Shown here: one piece after another, positions 26,886 through 39,954 of the stretch
How the letters are laid out: each line of letters begins with the position of its first letter
Numbering within the stretch: position 1 is the first letter of the stretch
NCBI GenBank assembly: GCA_004794785.1
Contig: SJOL01009709.1
Coordinates: forward strand, 217,177-281,176
DNA: 64,000 nucleotides
Direction of reading: 5' to 3'
Source: Opisthorchis felineus
Taxonomy: Eukaryota > Platyhelminthes > Trematoda > Opisthorchiida > Opisthorchiidae
Made by a program: the position numbers and the translations under genes
The notes under the pieces: model-generated
What the model saw: the letters and a program-made list of their open reading frames with translations, nothing else
Told to the model about the DNA's origin: nothing
Databases searched by the model: none

Positions 26886-26938
26886 TGCACTACACTGGGT
26901 GCTCTACTTTGGATGCACTACACTGGTACTCTAGCAAG
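26886..26938 (+). repeat. 28-bp unit tandem duplication
   Basis: A unit beginning TGCACTACACTGGGTGCTCT is followed directly by a second copy beginning TGCACTACACTGGTACTCTA, with a few substitutions and one base missing. Only two copies are present. Confidence 0.7.
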
Positions 26939-28171
26939 TGATTTCAAGTCTTTGTAAATTTGTTCATTTTGTTTAAAATTTATTGACCGGGAGGACCAGA
27001 CAAAGTTAAAATTATATGCAATCGACAAAAAACAACCATTTCGTTTGTTTTCGCTCCGAGGATTTCATGTCTAATCGTATCATAACAAGAAACATCAAAA
27101 CTAATCTGAAGCTGATGTTTTGGCTCACTGTGATCAGCCTACTCAAATAACAGGGTTAAAAAACCTATTTCAAGCTCGCTGTAACTTTCCCATCTGCAAG
27201 CTACGTAGCATTAAATCGTCCACTGACTTATTTTGGTAGATATATTGGTTCATTCAGAAAGCACTAGATCGTGAGCAATAACCGGATATTTTTAATATTT
27301 ATAGGTCAAATCAGTCCACACGTACATTCATAAAGGAGAGCGTCACTCAATGAAGCCTCAAAGGTGCGGGGAAATATGGGCTCTTCACAATCAACTGCAA
27401 CAGCGTTTGCACACCCTGTTGTATTATTCTCCCTTACAAACCAAATTGTTCAATTCGGTTAGTTACCATAACTCATTACCAGCAGTTTGTTTGTCGACGT
27501 TTTATGCGCGACCAAATGCTTTCGGAGGAATCTCCCTTTCTCTGTTTTATTCATATTTGATCGTTTCTGACTAGCTGTCATTCTGAAAATACAGGTCCAC
27601 TATTAGCGTAGCTCAACTTCCCTTGTCCTCACACAATTTTATTTTATTTAAATAGGTTCAACGTAACTCCTTTTTTTCAGTCACTAGAAACAAAAGCTCT
27701 TAATTCTTCTGCCGGAAACCCAACTAAAACTTGCTTATTCCGCTCCTAGATAGACACGTTTTGAAACACTTGTAAACAAGAATGGCTGCTACGTACCATC
27801 GAGCATTGGTCCATGTCAACACATGTCACCTAGATTCCTCACAGAGCAGCAATTTCGGTCCTTATGCTTAACGTTTGAAATCCAAAATTCAGGTTAATCG
27901 ATGTCCTCTTTTATGGAAATATGTGCCCTGTCACTCAAAAACATACTGTAGTTAGGTATGTTATGGTACTCAGCAAAGATGGAATTGTTTGCATTTCTTC
28001 TTGTAAATTACGGCTTACAACCGGGTGACACAGTGTTCGTCAACTCACACGGCTCTATCACTTATCGAGGCGAGTTTATTTTCGACAGAATTAATGTTCA
28101 CTCTGTGCAAATTTAGGTCCCTCAAATCTCAGTTCGCTACCTTGAATCCGCGGACTTGGCATCAACCGAGG

Positions 28172-28173
<2 letters not shown>

Positions 28174-28213
<40 letters not shown>

Positions 28214-28227
28214 GTATATATATATAT
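28174..28227. repeat. (TA)n microsatellite with one CG interruption
   Basis: More than fifty bases of alternating A and T, interrupted once by ACGT. It translates as a run of alternating Tyr and Ile in a spurious open frame, which should not be annotated as a protein. Confidence 0.95.
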
Positions 28228-31200
28228 GGTTTCATACACGGTGGATTTTTCAGTCAAAAACCATCGCACACTTTCTGTGAGAATTTCGCTGGAAAACCCT
28301 CACAGTGAAATAAGCACTTGGAGGGATGATCGCGCTGCTATATCTGAGGGCAATTTTCTAGAGGATATAACTTAATCATAGCCCCAGTTCAAACCTACGC
28401 AGGAGACAGTTTTGAATACGAAGACCTCAGATAAAAACTACGAAATTACCCTACACACTATTTTGCAATCGTCTTTTAGTAAGACAGATGGTGACAGCTC
28501 GTGAATATGTGTGGTGGAATTACACTAATGAACAATCCAAATACTTTCATTTGAAATTACAATAAATATGACAAGTACTTAAATTTTTTGGCAAATTCTG
28601 TGGCTTGCAGTGCTATCAGAGGATGTTTGCAATTATTTTTCAATTGAGTGTCCTAAAAGTCTGAGTACCTTCAATTCTCGTGTACTTTGCTTTTCTTCTG
28701 TCAAATGAGTGAATTTAGGTTGCCTAGACGAGAACTCAGTGCAGAAGACCTTTACCACAGTTCTAGGGAAGATTGGCAATGAAAAAATCATGGAAAGCCG
28801 AATGGTTTATGAGGTAGATCTTCCTCATGATCGTGTCGATGGACGAGGTACGAGCATGCAGATAGTAAACGCTTAATAATTTTCCTAAGCGCCGTCCACT
28901 GAATACCTCCCTGCTACTCACCGACTACTAGTTTTACCTGCTTAGCTACTAAGTGAACTGCTAGAATTTGTTTTTCGATAACCGATTGCAAACTAGTAGC
29001 CATCCCATAATGAATACCTGTGTGTAAGTAGAAAACTATGTACAAAGGTTTATTGTGTGCAGCCGTTAGTTGATTTATGGCAGTCTGGCATTAGCTTGAG
29101 AACAGGTGTTTCCATAGTATATCCGCCGCACTCACAAAACCACGATATGCCTTTGTCGTGGGAAATACTTGTACAAGACATTTGAGGATTACAACCTAGA
29201 CCAAAATTTGGTATAATCCTGACTCGATAAATGAGGTTTCACGAGCTCGTGTCCAGATAAAGCATTATATGTTTAATTAATTGGTTTATATACTAACACT
29301 ATGCCAAGAGTACATGCCTACTTGGGATACTACTGTATGGTCAGAAGTGGAAGATCTTTAGTCAATTAAGGTTGATACAATGGCTTCGGGAGAAATCAAG
29401 GTCATTCTCCTGGATGTAATGTACAGTCATACGCGCACTCTGATATGTTTCTGTAGTCTTCCCGCACAAACTTTGAATGCGGCTGTGCTGTGGTTTTTCG
29501 TAAAGGATCTAAATTGTCATGTAGGATCCTATGTATTGCAAACAAAAAAGATTATATAATTTTGCACATGCATACACATTCTATTGCGTAAGGCTGCACA
29601 CTCGCTGCGCTCAGTGTTACTAAGTAGTCAATGCAACTCTATTCAACAAAATGGTGGGGAAATATGGCGGAAGTAAAGCAATATAAGTGTCTTGCTGGCA
29701 TGCAACTTCCAGACAGATGTTTACGGAATGCGCATTCCGTTCATTATTTCAAGCACAATCTGCACGGTAGTGGAAACCGGTGCTTAACTAACATAAAACA
29801 AAGAAAAAAATATACCACTTCTTCATATCACAGAGGTACTTGACAATCTAATGCGGCAGAACCTAAGATTGGAATTCATATCGCCCAGTTAGAAAAGGAC
29901 TAGTTCACATCATCTTGAAAACGCGGATTATCTTTGGCTAACTTGTCCATATTTGCAAGCCCAGTGATGATTAATAAGCCGCGTAATGTAGCCTCGTTGT
30001 GTCACTATAGTAACGGGCTGTTTACGCGTGCCATCTGGCAACTTGTTTCTCATACATCGCAGAGTAATTTTGATGTTTTCAAATGATAGAATAACAGTTG
30101 AAAAATAGTAAAGTGTCAAAAACATCTTCGGGAAAATGTAAAAAAATTGGCAAAAAGCTCTTCCTGACTTACTAGAATAGTTATAGATTATATAGTGTTT
30201 CGAAAGTGTCCAGGTATTTACTGGTCAAAATAAGATTTGAAGGCGTCCAAAAGGCTCCCCTTAGTGTGCCTTCCTGACATTTTAGGACAGCAGCAAAAAC
30301 ATACTTAGTAGTATCCTGTTTTCGTGTTAGTGTGGACACCTAGTTTCTCAAACGAGCGCTGGTTTCCATTTATGACAAGAAATCAGTGGATTAGTAATTC
30401 TTGAGACAAAAGTGTTTGTTAAGTGGCCACGAGACCGCGGTTTGGCTTAATTTGCCAGGTGTCTCTATTGAGCGACCATATCCAATATTGAGCAAACTTC
30501 ACCATGCTTATCGCGTAGGAACTGTACGATTATCGTTCGAGTCGTAGCACCCTCTCAGACACGGTAAGGCACTTTATATTTGGTATCGGAAAGGCACGTT
30601 GTTGCCGAAGCATTTGTTCTTGAAGTTACCAAAGGCTTCCATAAATGAACTTTATCCGTATGCAGAATAAGCGTTGAGCTGAACCGCAGCACTATTTGGA
30701 AGATTATAAAAAAACCATTATCTCTCCCAATGACGAGAAACTCTTGCGGTCATTCCGAAAAAGTTCACACTTTAAAAAAGTTGGTGTGGGGCTAATTTTC
30801 AAGGACAATATAATACGTGTGCACTTTAGGGACACAACATAGCAAGCACACAGAGCCCCTTGCCCACTTGGACCCAAGTAAGTTGGAGAATATGGAACTA
30901 ATAAACGTGGAAATTCGGTAGATCCTAGCGATATGGTATTGTAACACAGAAAGTATGATGACCAACATCTTTCTGCTACGTTTCACAACAGAATGCCTCC
31001 AATCTCTGAGTGAGGGCAATAAACCCTCCTTGGAATTTCTGTACTGTTTTAGGTGATTCATCGATATGATTAGCCTTTATATATATATTTATATATATGC
31101 TAAAAAATCTTTGTAGTCTCTCCTGTGAAAGAACCAAATGTTGAGGACGTAAAACCTTGCTTGTTTGCTGTCTGAAGCCTGGCGCATTATCTCAGAAATA

Positions 31201-34200
31201 TATGTGCTTGTGCCAAACCTGTTTTGCAAAGCAGCATGTGGCTGCGGCGAGTGTTGCAGCTCAGTAGGTGGTCACTTGCACACAAATGATGAACAGCTGC
31301 AACAACATTTTGATCAGGACACGTGAATGAGAGTAGCGGAAGGAGTAACCGTTTTCCAGTTTCATCTCCCCATGAACAACCAACTACCATTCATTGTCGT
31401 AACCAGCTTGGAACCTAAAACGAATTCGCTATCTAAGAACACTGATTCATCGGGTAAATACTAACAGAAATGAACCAACACTGGTGAGAATCTTGCGTTT
31501 TGGAAAATGTGGGTTCTTGTTTATTCTGATGGTGTTATACACAATCAACATTTGCATACACTGCTTTGGGCCAAATTTAAATGGACAAACTGACTGACAA
31601 AACGTTAATTGTTGAACTTTCTATACAGAATTACCCTAGAAAGGATGAAAATCTTCAGTGAAGTGAGATTTAGCCAATGATGCCTTACGGCAGAAAAGGT
31701 CATTACGATAATCAAATAGTCACAAGGACCAAAAATTGTTGGGCATGTTGGAAGTAATCTAGGAACTGGATTGTCTCCAGATCCTGATTGGAGGGACAAT
31801 CGATCAAGACAACTAGAACATTTACCAGGTATTCATAACAGCCGTCGGCGTTTGCCACTCGGTTGATAGTATTTCCGCCTGCGAGATGTAACAGTTCAGA
31901 TAAGTAGCAGTAACGCCGGTGTGAAGCTATCATTATTCAAATTTTCACGCGCCCAGGGTTGTGGATTAATAATGGCGTCACATAAGAGAAAACGTCGAGT
32001 TCACAGTTCCTTTTCACTTCGTCAAACTCCCTGAAGAATTGCACCAGGACGGAGGATAGGCTGTTTATGCGACAGATTTGTGGATGAAAGTTTTACAAAT
32101 TTCGCGAAGTTTCTACAAGATCTGTCAAATGTAGTTAACATTTTCACTCCATATCTCTTGCACCCAGTTTCAAGTTGAATGGAAGTGTCGATTGTCAAGT
32201 CTTGGATAAGGCAATTCAGAGCTAGTGAGAATTTTCAGAGCACGCCATTTTCAGGCCATTTGAAGATGGGACGTCTGCTGCTATAAACTCCTGGCAATTC
32301 GGTAAGTGCCAAATGTCTTAGAAGCATTTATACCTGCTCCGGAAAGCAGGAGAAAACCAGATAATGTTCCGTCTAGAAAAAAAGTTAGCAAAAAGCCGCA
32401 CAAAGCCGCACAGAGTTTTCTCTTGGGCACGCAAACATGTGCCATTTCAAATCAATAGGCTGTCAGGTTGGTCGAGTTTTAAGGCGAATCAACGGTTGGC
32501 TAGGGCACCAAGCAGTGTCAATCGACGGTTTAATTTTCTCATCAGCAAATGTGGGTAGACAGGTCATGACGAAAGTTTTCAACGAATAACTTTAACACGG
32601 ATTTAGGAACTCCGTTGTTATGAGTGAAAGACCCTTGGTTAATTCTTGCACTTCGTTTCTGCATATTATTGGTCAGTGTGGGTTAGTATGTGTCTCGACA
32701 GTCTGTTTACAATTCAAGAGGTTACACAGGTTTCGGTTATTTGGGGCTAGCTAATGTAGATGTTAATCATTTCAATTGAAAACTATTATCCAACGGTAAC
32801 CTTCCGTGTATCAACTGAGCTTATCTGAATCAAAACGGCACAGGCTCACGAGTTTTGCAACCATAGTGTTTACGGTAAGCGCTTGAGAATTTCCAACAGA
32901 TGCCGTGGAGTACATTATAGTCCTTTCGACAGACCTCCAAACGATTCCAAAAACACTGTCTTTTGTCTGACTCAAGAATTTTCACTGATCTGGCCGACCG
33001 TCATTAGACGAACATCAGTGAATTCTAATGTTTTGTATATCATTTTGGGCACTGGTTTGGTGGTTTTACCTGCAACATCGACCACAGAACGCCCCTTAGC
33101 CAAGTGCACCTTGGAAACAAAGAAGAAGAGTTAGGAAGTGGTCTTCATTCTGTGGATGAACAAAGTTTGCCAAATTGAGTAAACCAGCGCTTACCAAGCT
33201 AAGCTTTCTCGGGCGTTGTGCAGAGACTGGATCACGGATGGTTTCGAAAGTGATGGAATTAAGGCAACGCGGCAGTAAAAAACAATTTTAGCTATCAAAA
33301 GTCAACTGTGAAACCACATACCATTATTGGGCTTCGCAAAACTCTGAAAAGCTTTGGGAACTTTGTACAACTCGAAGGCTTCAGCCAAATCTTGGAACGG
33401 TTGTTCTGATTGAAGCCACTTTTAAATCGATATATATGTTTATGATGGCTAAACACTGCAGTTTGTCCCGTCTTGGTTTATTTGGGGCATGTATCTGAAC
33501 CTGATGTTCAACTAATCAAAACCTCCAGATAGCTAAAAACTACCAAACGTCGGTGCGCTATCTGAAGATGCAGTTTGTTTTATAGTTAATTAGCATATAC
33601 ACAAAGCGTGTACAAGCTTGGTTATATCCTCAAGGGAAAATATTGCATTAGCAATGCCATGTTTTGGTCAGCCGTCACAATGGACAGCTGGTGCCACTAA
33701 AATCGCTAAGATAACAGAATACCCATTTTAGATTAATCGATCGTCTGAACTTAGTAAGAGACCAGGGCGATGGCTTGAAAAATGTTATACACATCCAAAG
33801 TGGATTGTAGTTCCCAACCATATGAAGCAAACTCGAGAAGAAAAGGCTTAAAACAAATTCTTTTTGTCTTTGCAAATAATGTGATAGCCGATTTTCGTTT
33901 TCTTCACACACGTACGTGGTCTGGTGGCAGTTGGTTCTAATAAACCAGATCACAAGAGCTAATGAGGTGTATATGTCTGATAGAAATTTTCAAGCCGCCG
34001 TATACCTAAGGTTCATAAAAGTACAAGCATATCCAGAAAGTCATATCTTATTGTTGAAGACGGTTCGGAATTTATTCATGGTGATATTATAAAACTGGGT
34101 AATTCTCAATATAGATTTTATCCTGTCAGTGCAAACAATCAAACCCAACCAAAGCCCACGAGCACTGTATATCTGTTTAAGTGTGGTTAAGAACAAACAG

Positions 34201-34282
34201 TGAGTATCTCACGAAACTCAGGGTTTGGAATCCTTAAAATTCAGACAGAGGTTTGAAAGCCATGAGCAGCTGAACAGCAGTG
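28228..34282. other. No recognisable gene
   Basis: Short open frames only. A small AT-rich microsatellite sits at 31.08-31.10 kb. I see no recognisable repeat family or RNA gene. Confidence 0.4.
31078..31099. repeat. Imperfect (AT)n microsatellite
   Basis: Alternating T and A broken once by TTT. Ordinary low-complexity sequence. Confidence 0.85.
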
Positions 34283-34345
34283 TGATTAGCGCTCATTTAG
34301 ATGGGACATAGCACCACTCGTTCTTTAATCACGGAAACCACTTCA
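34283..34345 (+). repeat. Dispersed repeat R1, copy 1
   Basis: The segment starting CAGTGTGATTAGC aligns with 63283-63345 in the same orientation, with matching landmarks (TTAGA, GGGA, TAGC, AATTACAG/AATCACGG) at about 70% by eye. A second matching block, CTTTGTCAGTTT, follows within 100-150 bases in both places. The family is unknown; no protein is evident. Confidence 0.5.
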
Positions 34346-34676
34346 CGTGGTCACTTATTGACTAACTCCTGGAGAGACGACGGTATTTGGCCGGTATTGA
34401 TTGGGTGTTGTGTTACTGGCAGTTGCAGTCTTTGTCAGTTTGTTTTACATATGCGGAAATTTAAAAAAAATTTGCAGACGATCCTCAGAAATAACCCAAA
34501 AAATTCTACCCTGTACTTGCCAACCGTGAAAGCTGCGATCCTTGGCTTCGAAGCAGCAGGCCATAAATAGAATTAATGGACAATTAGAAACAAATATTTA
34601 CTTAGGCGGTGTCGCCAGATGTGGAAATCCTTCAGTTGTGAGGTTTTGCGGGATAGGCATTTTGTTCCTATTCACA

Positions 34677-34900
34677 CCACTCTCGTTTGAACCGTCGTCC
34701 TCCTGTCCTAGCGTAATTATTCCGGTGAGTCCACACCAAAGGGAAGCACTGGGCTTCAGTTTCGCTCTTATTAGAACTCGTCAGCAATGCACATCCAAAG
34801 GCTGTGCCTGGATTTGAACCCCGGACATCTGACATGTCCTGGTTGTGACGATCGGCTGTCTTTGTTGAACAGTATCGCATGGGCGTAGATGACTGAGACG
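34677..34900 (-). mobile_element. tRNA-headed, hammerhead-bearing SINE (best copy)
   Basis: Reading the - strand from 34900 down: a degenerate tRNA-like head; a B box GGTTCAAATCC at 34820-34810; a hammerhead-like domain (annotated separately); a CCCAGTGCTTCCCT linker; and a conserved tail starting GGTGTGGACTC near 34742, extending to about 34677. The ribozyme domain and tail recur at 40.0 kb (+), and the tail at 56.2 kb (-). Schistosome Sm-alpha elements are known short Pol III-type repeats with a hammerhead ribozyme, which fits this layout. The assignment to that group is inference from structure, not a database match. Confidence 0.7.
34751..34822 (-). ncRNA. Candidate type I hammerhead ribozyme with all core bases kept
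   Basis: On the - strand the cleavage triplet would be AUC (34813-34811). Stem I pairs CAGGCAC (34810-34804) with GTGCATTG (34792-34785), with one bulged base and G-T wobbles. The core CTGACGA lies at 34784-34778. Stem II is GTTCTAATAAGAGC (34777-34764), a 5-bp stem with one wobble and loop AATA. GAAA follows at 34763-34760. Stem III pairs U16.1 with A15.1, then TTCA with TGAA and GGG with CCC, with a small internal loop and a bulge. All nucleotides conserved across hammerheads (CUGANGA, GAAA, UH) are present. Activity is not shown; stem III is imperfect. Confidence 0.65.
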
Positions 34901-37900
34901 CATGACTTTTGATACTCAGATTTAGGTTGTAATCTGATTAGTAACCGGATTTCGGGGTGCATGTCAAACCAAGAATAAAAGTCCAGTTTCATGAGCATGT
35001 CGATAATTAAACAACGATAAATTAAATTAGTTTGACCGGCACACTGAAATTCCAGCTTTCCGTAACTTTTCCAAAATTCTTTTTACCCACGTTGTAATTC
35101 GTCGTGAATTACAATAGCACTAATCGCAATCACAAACGTCGGAATAAACTATTTTTCGTTTTTCTCAAAACAAATAGAGGCTTGCTATCTGTTGTTTGCT
35201 TAGAAAACCTGTTTTTCTTACAAAGGACAATCGTATAGCTATCATATTCTCAAGTTTTGCAGTAATGTGTGAATAAAGCCGTTTTGCAACCGCAGAAAAA
35301 TGAATCCTGTTAACCTTTTAAAATTAAAAGTGTATATAATTTGTTTTAACGCTGTTCAAGTAGTTTGCGGATGTCAACTTTAACAGCAGCTCACATCTGA
35401 AAGAATCTCGCGATTTGCTCGGTTGGAATCAGTGAATCTTGTTAGCTACGCTGTCATTCAAGAAGATCCTAACATTTTTTTAGATTATGCTTGAGATGGA
35501 AATCTTGACTCCTCTGACAAAACTTACTAGTTTCTAACTTACAAACCAACCGCCAGGCTCAGTGAACAGATATTCTGCCCACTTATTATTATGCGGTTAA
35601 TTCATTACAGTTACCAACAGCTTGACACTGCCAGAAATTTCCGAAGTTGTACGCTCATAAAAATTCGCTGATGGTAGACTTTTGGCTGTTATGAAGTCTC
35701 CACAGGGTAACAGCCCAATTTCCTTTGTGGACGTCTGTGAATGTTGCCTTCTTCCAGGCGACGTATCCTACCGACCACATGCGAGTCTATTGCCAGGCTC
35801 GGCGTTTGACAGCTAGTAACCACATGGTGACAGCCAGAACTATCGTTCCAGAACAGAGGGAGAATTGTTCGGACAAGGCAGATCTGCTTACTGACTCCCC
35901 AAATTCAAGAACCAAACCACAAATTAAGTTATTTTACACTCCCATGTTGCTCCTGATAAATGCATTAAAACTATACACATTGGGCTAAATAAAGAACTGA
36001 GTGTCCATGTGCTGAAGGCGTCCAAGCCTGTTTGTGCTAAGTAAAAAACAACGAATGCCAGGGCATTATCGTGGGCATGGGGCATTAAGAGTTAATATTA
36101 ACGTGCGCGTTCACCTAATTGTAACACTACCCACTTTCACACAACTTTGTTTCAGTGTACATATGAGTCAAGCAAACAAGTGAACAGACATCTGTCACGA
36201 AACTAAGAATTTTCACGGATATCACACAAAACAACTTTTGCAATTTCACGGCCTTCTGAATAGCTTTACAGGAAGCCTAATTTGGTCGTTTGGATGCAGA
36301 CAATCTGACACGCTTGTCACAGTGGTTTCCCCGTATTAGTTGTGCACAGTTATGTAGCTACCAGGCGAATTAAAGTGTCGAGCAAACACGCGTGTTATCG
36401 CCACTGTCAAACCATACATCACACTTTATTTTCCTTATTTCTAAAAGTAGCACATGAAAGAGGTAGACACGAAAGTCTCACTGAAATAAACTAGTAAACA
36501 AAACAATACCAGCATATGTTTCTCACTGTGAGCTTAAATTGTTCGACTCCGTGAAGCTGCTCAGCCCCTGAAAATTATAAAATCAGTGAGGCGGAGCAAA
36601 ATGGATAAGAATTGTAAGGAACTTGGTAAGTAATTAGCAAGATAAAATCAATTACAGTTTTGAGTGGTGTCAAAAAATTACCCAAGTGCATAAAGCTTAG
36701 CTGAGCAGAAAAGACCACTCGTAATCAGATAAAGTCGTCAGAGGAGTCCCATTAGTGTCATGAAGAAACGTTAGCAGACGGACTTGCAGAAACTGCTAAT
36801 TGAGGCAAACATCACAAGCAAAAACGTATGTATTCATAAGAATAGTAGCATTGTTGCGCTATCTAAATTTTTTATGAAATTTTAGTTTGCTGAACTCAAC
36901 TCTTTATTTGGGAAGGCATTTATCCACCTGGCTACACACATTGGCCACACATTGGCTGAAATTACCTTTGCTTTCGAGAGTTGTGCTCCAAAAATAAATG
37001 CAGTGCTCCTCGACCAGCATTCTACATTTTTTCACTGTTTTTTTCATACTAGCTTACCTCATTTCAAGGCTCAAGTATCTCCCAGATCAGACGTTTTGTC
37101 ACCACGAAACGCCATATATTTCAACTTTTTGTTCCGGGAGATATGAATACGTTTGTTCTACTCTGTGCTCTGTGTAAACTCAGGCTATGTTCTCCAAACG
37201 TGTAGGACCACGGGTGGTTTCTGGATAATGATGAGCTGAGAGGTGAATTTCGTTGCGAACCAACCATCTCTTACACTGAAATCCCCATTGGCAAATATTT
37301 ATAGTTATCCGTCAACAACAATAAAGTGAAACGTTCTACCGCTTATTGGAAATAACTGACCATACGGTTATACATACACCCGACTAGTAGCACCTACGCT
37401 AGAGGACATAGTATTTACGACCTTCAGGTATTATATGTTGTATCAGTGCTCTTCAGTTGTTGAAGTTTGTACCAATGAAGTGGATTTACTGCCAATTTTC
37501 ACTACATCGTTACACATCATGACGATGTGGCTACTCTACATATTCCAAACCAAGGTTCATCATCATATGTCCTACATATCCCTAAAGTAGCCATAAATTG
37601 GTTAGTTTCGTAGCCTTCAGACCTTCCAGAATAGGTTCATATCAATCAAAAATTAGAAAGTTTGAGAAACGACCAGAATGCAACGGATTCCTTGAAGTCA
37701 TCATTGGAACGCCTGTCTTGAAAGACAAATAATGAGACGGACGTGCTTTATTTGGTCAAGGAGTAAGACTGCCGCTAATGTACGCTGTAAGATGCGACAC
37801 TGACAGTGGTAAAGGGTTACCACTAATGCTGACGACTAAGAGTAGGGTAGGATGCACTAAGAGTAACAATAAAAGTTGGGAACCTAAACCATTCTGATGT

Positions 37901-39687
37901 TCACATCAAACACCCCTTCTCAGGTCTCTACCGTTCACTTTTTCACATCAGTTCTACTGCCTCCCCACATACACCTTTGTTTTCCGTTACAACTTGTTTC
38001 TGTGAATAAAGATTCTACAACTAAACCGGAAGGCTGCAAAACAAATTGACATTACTTCTGAAAAGTTCTTTCTTCTCCGGGTCAATTCAAGTGAGTCTAA
38101 GTAGTACTTCAATACGGAACCAAAAGTATTCACTTTTACCCTGTCCTCCCCTGGTCCAGGATTATCAAAAGTTTTACCAATCTTATTTATACGCTCGGAT
38201 TTAAATCCAGTGGGTCAAAAAACGCATTTTCACTGCCCAGCGCACTCAGTAAGATAATTCTTTGAACTTTTCTGGTAAAAGGTGGGTTGTGGTAAAACTT
38301 GATTGCCAATTTTCTATATCATCTATCCAGAATATGAATTCAAAATTAATGGCTGGTCCCTCATACACAGTATTCCAGATTGCACAGTAGGAACCGAGGT
38401 GCGGAGGAAGGAGGCGCACCTTAAGTGGTGCTTTTCTTCAATTCTATAACATCCTGCATGAATGAGAACATAGGAGTTCTTCTCGGTGTTTTCCGAAGTT
38501 TACAGTAACTGACAATCTTTTTTAGCGTGCTCGATAAAAACGATTTCTTTGCGCGTGCACTACAAGCAAAAGGGGAATGCCAGTCATATTATTTGTGAAT
38601 CCGAGGGGCCATCATTTCCACTATGTTTAAACCCCTAAGTGTACCGTAGATGAGGAACATTCTGGGGATCGTGGGCGCACTTTAGACCAACCCAAATTCG
38701 GGGTAGGGATCCAAGTAACCAACAGATTTCAGAAGACGCTCTTCTGCATGGATGATCCAGAGCTTCTGAGAGGAAAATCGATATCCCCTCTAAGAAATTT
38801 ATTTTGGTCGAGCAACAAGATGGTTACCCATGCCAACAAAGCATCACAAATGGGTGCAAAACCTACTTATACGTGTGGATAGACCGAATAAGCTATAGCA
38901 TTATTTTGGCAATTTGATTCATGCCATGGTGAACAAACACGCTGAGAAACTTAAATGCGAAACACCAAAAATGCCTCCGCCTGCACAGATGACGTTCTGA
39001 AAAAAACGGCACAATGATTGCACATACAAACAAACGGATAAAGACAGTGGTCACTTGAAAGAACATGTGATTCTTTCCAAGGTGTTTCTCAGCTTGCCCA
39101 ATAGTGCAGATGTCACAGAAATCCAGTTATACTTCCGATTCTGACTTATGGTGGTAACTTGAAGGAAATTTACACTGTATGTCGACACAACTTTCGATAA
39201 ATATGCGTATTCTAGGTCAACATAGAACCCAAGTGCCCTACTTTATTGGTCATTATTTTGCCTTAAAATGCTTCGAGTCATCTGTTGAAAAATGTATTGT
39301 AATGCGTACATGAACTTCAGCAAACGATAAAAGCGGGATCCCCAACACTGCTCTACGTGTGAATTCTAGGCAGCCGAGCTACTGTACTGAATTTAAGTGT
39401 ATGCTTCTTTTGTGAGATTATTCTCAGCGAGAACCGTGATGACACCAGTCAATCCAGTTAGCGAAAACATTTCTGAACACGGTAGTCTCTTTCCCCTGTC
39501 TGCGGTGGCATCCTCGGCATCAGTTACAATTACTGAACTGGAATACAGGTGATCATCTGGTTATTTTGACTTTGGTGGACGGCGGAGACATTTTTGTCCT
39601 CGCCGAATTCGATAAAAGTTGACAGTAACACGCTCCAGAATTATCGGTCAATAATAAAAGCTACGATTTGGCTGTTTCCCGTTGTTA
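34901..39687. other. No recognisable gene
   Basis: Short open frames only. A 9-bp inverted repeat at 35.09 kb and a weak L2-like stretch near 35.52-35.60 kb are the only structures noted. Confidence 0.4.
35092..35114. repeat. Perfect 9-bp inverted repeat
   Basis: TTGTAATTC and GAATTACAA flank the loop GTCGT. No wider element or terminal duplication was recognised. Confidence 0.65.
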
Positions 39688-39758
39688 AAAATCTAAGCTT
39701 CGCACATCTGACATGCAAGGCGAGCGTGTTACCACTACTACACCAGCGCATCCTGGAC
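39688..39758 (-). repeat. Detached tRNA-like SINE head resembling tRNA-Ala
   Basis: On the - strand, TGGTGTAGTAGTGG resembles a Pol III A box, followed by ACACGCTCGCCTTGCATG, like the anticodon arm of tRNA-Ala(UGC). Then CATGTCAGATGT is identical to the equivalent stretch of the 34.8 kb SINE head. The B box is eroded (GAAGCTTAGATT). No ribozyme core follows. This is the clearest clue to the tRNA ancestry of the repeat family. Confidence 0.55.
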
Positions 39759-39954
39759 TCATTCAAATTTTTCCGTCTGAACAGGTGAACTTGTTTGCGC
39801 TTGAGAGATGTGAGCGAAACGCCCAACGCCTCGAACGACGACCCAGTAACATATCTTGGTTGTGTCGATCAACTGGCCCGGCAGTCAGGAATTCCCATTT
39901 AGGTAACGTCACAGACGCTTGAAACCTGCTGGACTCATTTTAGTTCGTGTGTTG

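Larger units (their letters stand above)
22219..28173. other. No recognisable gene; two short tandem repeats and one palindrome
   Basis: Open frames reach about 115 codons (23.04-23.39 kb, overlapping a 106-codon frame on the other strand) but neither shows a known domain or bounded exon structure. Local structures at 23.31, 25.03 and 26.89 kb are listed separately. Confidence 0.4.

Noticed and set aside
28025..28375. 116-codon frame with a long Tyr-Ile run
   Set aside because: The run is translation of the (TA)n microsatellite.
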